Positions 6,366 to 10,992 of a stretch of 10,992 nucleotides of DNA are shown piece by piece. This stretch comes from an uncultured bacterium (GTDB lineage: Bacteria > Patescibacteriota > Microgenomatia > UBA1400 > PJMF01): contig CAJBWJ010000050.1 in NCBI GenBank assembly GCA_903959355.1, positions 1 through 10,992 of the forward strand, given 5' to 3'. The notes below the pieces were generated by a model that saw only the letters and a program-made list of their open reading frames with translations, was not told where the DNA came from and did no database searches. The translations under genes and the position numbers were made by a program. Position 1 is the stretch's first letter. Every line of letters starts with the position of its first letter.

Positions 6366-8423
6366 TTAAACGTCCAAGTTGGCCATGGCAGCACGGCTCT
6401 GAATAAATTTCTTACGAGGAGCGACTTCGTCACCCATCAGGACTGAAAAAGCATCGTCAGATTTGGCGGCGTCTTCGATGGTAATCTTTTTAAGAATTCT
6501 AGTTTTTGGATCCATTGTAGTGGTCCAGAGTTGTTCTGGGTTCATTTCACCAAGACCTTTATAACGCTGAACGCCAATTTTGGCATTTGGTTCTTTGGCC
6601 AAAATATCGGCAACCATTTTTTCTTTATCGAGATCATCGTAAACATACACCTCTTCTTTGCCGTGAGTGACTTTGTATAAAGGTGGCATGGCTACATATA
6701 AAAATCCGGCTTCAACTAACTGGCGCAAATGGCGGAAGAAGAAAGTTAAACCAAGGGTAGTAATATGTTCGCCATCCACATCAGCATCATTCATCAAAAT
6801 AATACGATGGTAGCGAACTTTATCGATATTAAAACTCTCGCCAATGCCACAGCCAAGAGCAACAACTAAATTCTTGAGTTCTTCAGAAGCGACAATTTTG
6901 TCGAGACGAGCACGCTCGGTATTAAGAATTTTGCCACGAAGTGGAAAGATAGCCTGGAATTTGCGGTCTCTACCCTGCTTGGCAGAACCACCGGCTGAAT
7001 CACCCTCAACGATGTAGATTTCACTTTCGGCTGGCTGTCTGGATTGGCAGTCGGCCAATTTGCCAGGCAGACCGACGCCTTCAAGAAGTCCTTTACGGAT
7101 AACGGCGTCTTTGGCAGCGCGAGCCGCCAGGCGAGCGCGAGCGGAGATCAAGACTTTGTCGATGATAGCGCGGGCAACTTTTGGATTTTCTTCGAGATAA
7201 GTAGCAAAAGCATCTTTGAAAACCTGATAAACAGCGGTTTGAGCTTCAGCATTGTTGAGTTTAGCTTTGGTTTGGGATTCAAATTGAAGGTCATTGGCTG
7301 GCATTTTGACAAAAACAACAGCGGTTAAACCTTCTTTAAGATCATCGGCGATAAAAGCTTCTTTTTCTTTGATGAGGCTATTCTTTTCAGCGTAATCTCT
7401 CATTACTCTACCCAGAGCAAGGCGGAAGCCTTGGACATGAGTACCGCCATCTGGAGTATTGATGACGTTGACATAACTCTCGATGTGTTCGTTGTAAGTG
7501 TCGTTGTACTGCAAAGCGAGCTCGATACCAATGTTTTTGCCAGTATCTGGATCTTGCCAGTCGTTATTGACATAAAAAACTTTATGGAGTGACTTACGAG
7601 CCATGTTTAGATGTTCGACCAAAGAGCGAATACCACCTTCAAAGTAGTAATGTTGTTCGATGTTTTCTAAGCGGTCGAAGAATTGAAAATAAATACCTGC
7701 CATCAGGTAAGCGCGATCTTTGACGATTTGAATCATTTGTTTGTGACTATATTCAACGGTTGAAAAAATAGTTGGATCGACGACGAACTGAACCATCGAA
7801 CCAGATTCATATTTAATGAAGTCGGCTGATTGTTCGCTGAATTTGGCAAGTAATTCTTTTTCATTAATTTCTTTGACTGGAGCGGCTGGAATACCTCGAG
7901 AATGATATTGATAAAAGTATTTTTTATTTCTTTTAACTGCGACCTGCATGACGCTGGAAAGCGCGTTGACAGCGGAAGAACCAATACCGTGCAAGCCACC
8001 AGAGGCTTTGTAGGCTGTTTCTTCAAATTTACCGCCGGCGTGCAACTTAGTCATGACCAATTCCATGGCTGAAACGCCAGATTCGTGCATGTCGGTTGGA
8101 ATACCACGACCATTATCTGTAACAGTGATGACTTGGTCACCAATTTCTTTGATGTCGGCTGTTTTGCCTTTATTATCTTTGTGAGCTAAAAAAAGCTCTC
8201 GTTGAACTTCACTTGTGGCGGTACGAAAAAGTTGGATGGTTTTACCAAAACCAGCGATAGCCTCATCAACTGAGTTATCAAGAATTTCTTTGACTAAATG
8301 ATGAAGACCCTTGATGTCAGTAGAGCCGATGTACATACCAGGTCTTTTGCGAACTGGCTCGAGACCTTCTAGAACTTTAATTTGTGATGCTTGATAGTTT
8401 TTGAGATCGTTACTTGTTGCCAT
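6366..8423 (-). CDS. gyrB: DNA gyrase subunit B
   Basis: ATPase subunit of gyrase, 685 aa. The N-terminal GHKL ATPase domain has E46 (general base) and N50 in EILDNSVDEA, DNGRGIP (103-109) and the lid motif GGLHGIGS (142-149). A transducer domain follows. The Toprim domain shows E473 in IVEGDSAGG and D546/D548/D550 in DADVDGEH, the magnesium ligands, and PLRGKILN between them. The C-terminal tail has YKGLGEMNPEQLW and ends shortly after RKKFIQ. The large insert of proteobacterial GyrB is absent. Compared with E. coli, about 26 extra residues lie between the DEA and DNGRGIP motifs (near 67-97). The ATG at 8423 has AGGAC upstream at good spacing. It is paired with the GyrA-box-containing gyrA here, so it is GyrB rather than ParE. 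Confidence 0.97.
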   Translation of the reverse strand: MATSNDLKNYQASQIKVLEGLEPVRKRPGMYIGSTDIKGLHHLVKEILDNSVDEAIAGFGKTIQLFRTATSEVQRELFLAHKDNKGKTADIKEIGDQVITVTDNGRGIPTDMHESGVSAMELVMTKLHAGGKFEETAYKASGGLHGIGSSAVNALSSVMQVAVKRNKKYFYQYHSRGIPAAPVKEINEKELLAKFSEQSADFIKYESGSMVQFVVDPTIFSTVEYSHKQMIQIVKDRAYLMAGIYFQFFDRLENIEQHYYFEGGIRSLVEHLNMARKSLHKVFYVNNDWQDPDTGKNIGIELALQYNDTYNEHIESYVNVINTPDGGTHVQGFRLALGRVMRDYAEKNSLIKEKEAFIADDLKEGLTAVVFVKMPANDLQFESQTKAKLNNAEAQTAVYQVFKDAFATYLEENPKVARAIIDKVLISARARLAARAAKDAVIRKGLLEGVGLPGKLADCQSRQPAESEIYIVEGDSAGGSAKQGRDRKFQAIFPLRGKILNTERARLDKIVASEELKNLVVALGCGIGESFNIDKVRYHRIILMNDADVDGEHITTLGLTFFFRHLRQLVEAGFLYVAMPPLYKVTHGKEEVYVYDDLDKEKMVADILAKEPNAKIGVQRYKGLGEMNPEQLWTTTMDPKTRILKKITIEDAAKSDDAFSVLMGDEVAPRKKFIQSRAAMANLDV

Positions 8424-8455
8424 ATTTGTCCTGGATTTAAAGATTCAAGAAATCC

Positions 8456-8464
8456 GTTGTACCA
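8456..8464 (-). promoter_or_regulatory. Candidate extended -10 promoter for gyrB
   Basis: The minus strand reads TGGTACAAC, an extended -10 (TGn followed by TACAAC) 32 bases before the gyrB ATG. No good -35 hexamer is visible at 17 bases, only a T run, which extended -10 promoters tolerate. It would give a leader of roughly 25 bases with AGGAC as ribosome-binding site. Confidence 0.3.
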
Positions 8465-8511
8465 TAATTTTGACTTGAAAAAAAGGCCTTGTTTTTCCCG
8501 TATAAGTATGT

Positions 8512-8542
8512 AAAAAGCCGATTTTAGAGTATTTTAAGGCTT
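8512..8542 (-). terminator. Possible intrinsic terminator after the delta-prime gene
   Basis: Starting inside the stop codon, the minus strand has AAGCC (8542-8538), an 18-base loop, GGCTT (8519-8515) and then a T tract (the T run spans 8516-8512). The stem is short and the loop long, so termination may be partial. It separates the delta-prime gene from gyrB. Confidence 0.35.
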
Positions 8543-9257
8543 AGCTTTCCAGAGATACCAGAGAAAAAAAGCAGTTTTCTAAGACTAATTGAACATTTTG
8601 GTTGTTTCTTAGATCTTGATAGCTCTTTAAAAGAGCTTGTTTTTTCTTGGTCAAAAGGCTTTTATCTTCTAGTAATTTTTCGACAAGATCGATGGCTTTA
8701 GCTCGATCTTTATTTTCCTGAGCCAATTCGATAACTTGAGCATAATTTTTTGGCCAGGAAAAATTTATTAAGGCGTTTTCTGATTTTTGAACTTGGTCAT
8801 TTTCCATTTGGACAATTAAACAACGAGAAGTAATCGTTTCAAGAATTTTTTCTTTTCTACTTACCAGTAAAAGAATCAGAGTATTTTTAGGGCTTTCTTC
8901 AATAATTTTTAAAGCTGCATTTTGAGCTGGTATGGAAGCACTATCAAAATTAAGTAAAATAAATGCTCTTTGATCTTGTCCACTAAAGCTTGCGCTATAC
9001 TCTGCTTCAGTTTGCATTCTTCTGACTTCTTCAATAGGAAAGTTAGCATATTCTAGATTGAAAAAACTTAAATTTTTTATTGAGCTAAAATCTTTTTTGG
9101 ACAATAAATAATCATCAATCATTTCTTTGATCAGAATGATTCTCTCTTCCAGTTTTTCGTCAAATTCAAATGAGTTTATTTTTTTTGGTAAAACTATGAT
9201 CTCACTTGTGTAAAAATTTTGCATTTGATTATTTAAATTAGGGTTTATTTGTGCCAT
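8541..9257 (-). CDS. holB: DNA polymerase III delta-prime-like clamp-loader subunit
   Basis: Delta-prime is the rigid stator of the clamp loader that places the sliding clamp on DNA. The 238-aa product shows AQNAALKIIEE (111-121) and SRC (144-146), the sensor and arginine-finger-type motifs of the delta-prime/DnaX family, after FILLNFDSAS (99-108) at the Walker B position. The P-loop normally about 60-70 residues earlier is absent, and the protein is shorter than the usual 300-plus residues. It therefore cannot bind ATP in the normal way, as in many delta-prime proteins. The ATG at 9257 overlaps a strong candidate -10, so translation may really begin at Met12 (ATG 9224-9222). No clear Shine-Dalgarno precedes either start. 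It lies 117 bases upstream of gyrB and is divergent from pilB. Confidence 0.72.
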   Translation of the reverse strand: MAQINPNLNNQMQNFYTSEIIVLPKKINSFEFDEKLEERIILIKEMIDDYLLSKKDFSSIKNLSFFNLEYANFPIEEVRRMQTEAEYSASFSGQDQRAFILLNFDSASIPAQNAALKIIEESPKNTLILLLVSRKEKILETITSRCLIVQMENDQVQKSENALINFSWPKNYAQVIELAQENKDRAKAIDLVEKLLEDKSLLTKKKQALLKSYQDLRNNQNVQLVLENCFFSLVSLES

Positions 9258-9284
9258 TATAAGGTCAGAGTTTTCATATGTTAA
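9256..9284 (-). promoter_or_regulatory. Candidate sigma-70-type promoter for the delta-prime gene
   Basis: The minus strand has TTAACA (9284-9279), a 17-base spacer and a perfect TATAAT (9261-9256), the best promoter match in the window. The -10 overlaps the ATG at 9257, and the -35 overlaps the pilB start codon on the other strand. Transcription would begin near 9249, inside the longest reading frame. Confidence 0.55.
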
Positions 9285-10992
9285 CTGCCCAAAACGATCC
9301 TAATTCGACTGATCAGGTAATGGCCCAGCCAGTTGGTGTGGCCACAGCTACTCAATTTATTCCAACTAATTCATTTCTAGATATTCTATTCCAAAAAAAT
9401 CAATTAACTTTAGAACAAATTGAGGAGTTGAGAGGTGAAAGTTTGGGTAGTGGTCGTTCTTATGAAGAATTAATTAAAGAAAAAAAATTATTAAGCGATG
9501 GCTTTTTAAATCAAGCTAAAGCTGAATATAACCACATTGGCTACATTGATTTAACTGTTGTTGGTATTGACCCAGAGGCTTTGGGTTTGATTGATGATTC
9601 AATCGCTAAAAGATATAAAGTTTTACCTTTTGCTTTAGATAAAGAGCTTGATTCTATCAAGATAGCCATGCTTGATCCGCTGGATTTAACTGCGATTGAA
9701 TTTTTGAGACAAAAAACAAACCGCAGTGTTGAAGCTTACTATGCTGATACTGAAGTTTTGGAAAGATTAATCATTGATCGCTATTCACAAAACTTATCCA
9801 CTGAAGTTGATGAGGCTCTTCGCACCACAAGCCAAGGACAACAGGCATCTGCTAAAGGTGTGGCTATTAATAATTCTGGACAAATTTTGCGCGATGCTCC
9901 AATCAATCGTATTGTTGAAAATATTTTAGATTTTGCTATTAGCTCAAGAGCTTCAGATATTCACATCGAACCTCAAGGTAATAATGTCAGAGTTCGTTAT
10001 CGCGTTGATGGTATTTTGGTTGAAAAATTAATTTTGCCAAAAAATGTTCATGAAGCAGTAATTTCTAGAATTAAGATCATGTCTAATTTGAAGATTGATG
10101 AAAAGCGTATGTCTCAGGATGGACGTTTCAATTATGTTTCATCTGGCAAAGAAGTTGATTTACGTATTTCAACATTGCCAACTGTCCATGGTGAAAAAAT
10201 CGTGATGAGACTTTTGGAAAAGAATACTTCTGTGCCATCTTTGCAAGATCTAGGCTTGAGTGGTTTGGCTCTACGCCGATTGATAAACAGTATTAAAATT
10301 CCTCACGGTATTATTCTTATTACTGGTCCAACTGGTTCTGGTAAAACTACTACTCTGTATTCGATTTTGCACATGATTAATAATGTCGGAGTGAACATCA
10401 TGACATTGGAGGATCCAGTTGAGTATCAGATTCCAGGAGTTACTCAGGTTCAGGTAAATCCAAAAGCCGGTCTAACCTTTGCTTCTGGTATGCGTTCTTT
10501 TTTACGCCAAGATCCAGATATTGTGATGGTTGGAGAAATTCGTGATAATGAAACGGCTGATTTGGCGCTTCAGGCTTCTTTAACAGGTCACTTGGTTTTC
10601 TCTACTTTGCATACCAATAGTGCAGCTGGTGCTCTTCCTCGTCTTCTAGACATGGGTGCTGAGCCATTTTTATTATCTTCATCAATGTTATTAACCCTGG
10701 GTCAAAGAGTGGTTCGTCGTATTAATCCAAAATATAAGGAAGAATACAAGCCAGAGCCAGCTGTAATAGAAAATATCAAGCAGGTTCTGGGACCTCTTTT
10801 TCCAGCTTTCTGCAAAGAAAACAATAAAGACCCGGAAAATATTATTCTTTTCCGTCCAATGAAAGAAAGGCCAAATAGTGAGCCAGAATACAAGGGTCGT
10901 GTGGCTATTTTTGAAGTCATGGCTATTACTCCAGAAATTTCTCAATTAATCATGACACGTAGTAATGAATCAACTTTGGAAGAAATTGCATT
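9278..10992 (+). CDS. pilB: Type IV pilus / type II secretion assembly ATPase, PilB/GspE family (3' end outside window)
   Basis: Cytoplasmic hexameric ATPase that powers pilin polymerisation. The window holds 571 codons and cuts the gene just before its end. An N-terminal T2SSE_N/MshEN-like domain (about residues 30-175) is followed by a linker, the N2 domain with ASDIHIEP (225-232), and the RecA-like motor. The motor shows Walker A GPTGSGKT with K356, the Asp box LEDPVEY (377-383), Walker B MVGEIRD with E420, and the His box TGHLVFSTLHTN (H438, H445). The zinc-binding CxxC pair normally after LGQRxxRR is replaced by INPKYK (482-487) and ERPNSEPEYKGR, with no cysteines at the expected places. 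The ATG at 9278 is the only start after an in-frame stop at 9260; AAGG lies 13 bases upstream. Patescibacteria commonly carry type IV pili, so PilB is preferred over GspE. Confidence 0.93.
   Translation, partial: MLTAQNDPNSTDQVMAQPVGVATATQFIPTNSFLDILFQKNQLTLEQIEELRGESLGSGRSYEELIKEKKLLSDGFLNQAKAEYNHIGYIDLTVVGIDPEALGLIDDSIAKRYKVLPFALDKELDSIKIAMLDPLDLTAIEFLRQKTNRSVEAYYADTEVLERLIIDRYSQNLSTEVDEALRTTSQGQQASAKGVAINNSGQILRDAPINRIVENILDFAISSRASDIHIEPQGNNVRVRYRVDGILVEKLILPKNVHEAVISRIKIMSNLKIDEKRMSQDGRFNYVSSGKEVDLRISTLPTVHGEKIVMRLLEKNTSVPSLQDLGLSGLALRRLINSIKIPHGIILITGPTGSGKTTTLYSILHMINNVGVNIMTLEDPVEYQIPGVTQVQVNPKAGLTFASGMRSFLRQDPDIVMVGEIRDNETADLALQASLTGHLVFSTLHTNSAAGALPRLLDMGAEPFLLSSSMLLTLGQRVVRRINPKYKEEYKPEPAVIENIKQVLGPLFPAFCKENNKDPENIILFRPMKERPNSEPEYKGRVAIFEVMAITPEISQLIMTRSNESTLEEIA

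Noticed and set aside
10691..10945. Minus-strand open frames within pilB
   Set aside because: They are antisense to the conserved PilB motor domain, which is clearly the coding frame.

Overview
The window looks like chromosomal DNA of a small-genome bacterium, most plausibly a member of the Candidate Phyla Radiation (Patescibacteria). This is inferred from low GC, short intergenic gaps, a compact delta-prime-like protein, a GyrA with a long acidic N-terminal tail, and one standalone Xer-type recombinase beside core replication genes. No rRNA gene is present, so the lineage cannot be pinned down. Genes use the standard bacterial code, with TAA and TAG stops and no internal TGA.

Layout. Positions 1-391 hold no intact bacterial gene. 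The first ~190 bases, read on the minus strand, encode a peptide that resembles the C-terminal end of a eukaryotic USP9X-type ubiquitin protease. It is interrupted by a tandem in-frame TAA TAA. This is the most unexpected thing in the window. A 32-nt hairpin-forming element (237-268) follows and has a relative upstream of gyrA (5343-5374). On the plus strand come a tyrosine recombinase of the Xer family (392-1327), tRNA-Ala(GGC) (1397-1470), a GC-rich structured patch (about 1497-1549) and a ten-helix EamA/DMT transporter (1556-2440). The transporter converges on gyrA.

The minus strand from 9257 down to 2457 carries a replication and topology cluster: a delta-prime-like clamp-loader protein, gyrB, a family II (DHH/DHHA2) inorganic pyrophosphatase, and gyrA. 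Gyrase relieves the supercoils made by replication and transcription, and pyrophosphatase removes the PPi that polymerases release. Clustering the two is logical, although the pyrophosphatase between the two gyrase subunits is a notable arrangement. Candidate promoters are visible before each of the clamp-loader gene, gyrB and gyrA.

Divergent from the clamp-loader gene, a PilB/GspE-type secretion ATPase starts at 9278 and runs off the right edge. It keeps all the ATPase motifs but has lost the zinc-binding cysteines usual in the family. I found no CRISPR array, insertion sequence or intact mobile element.
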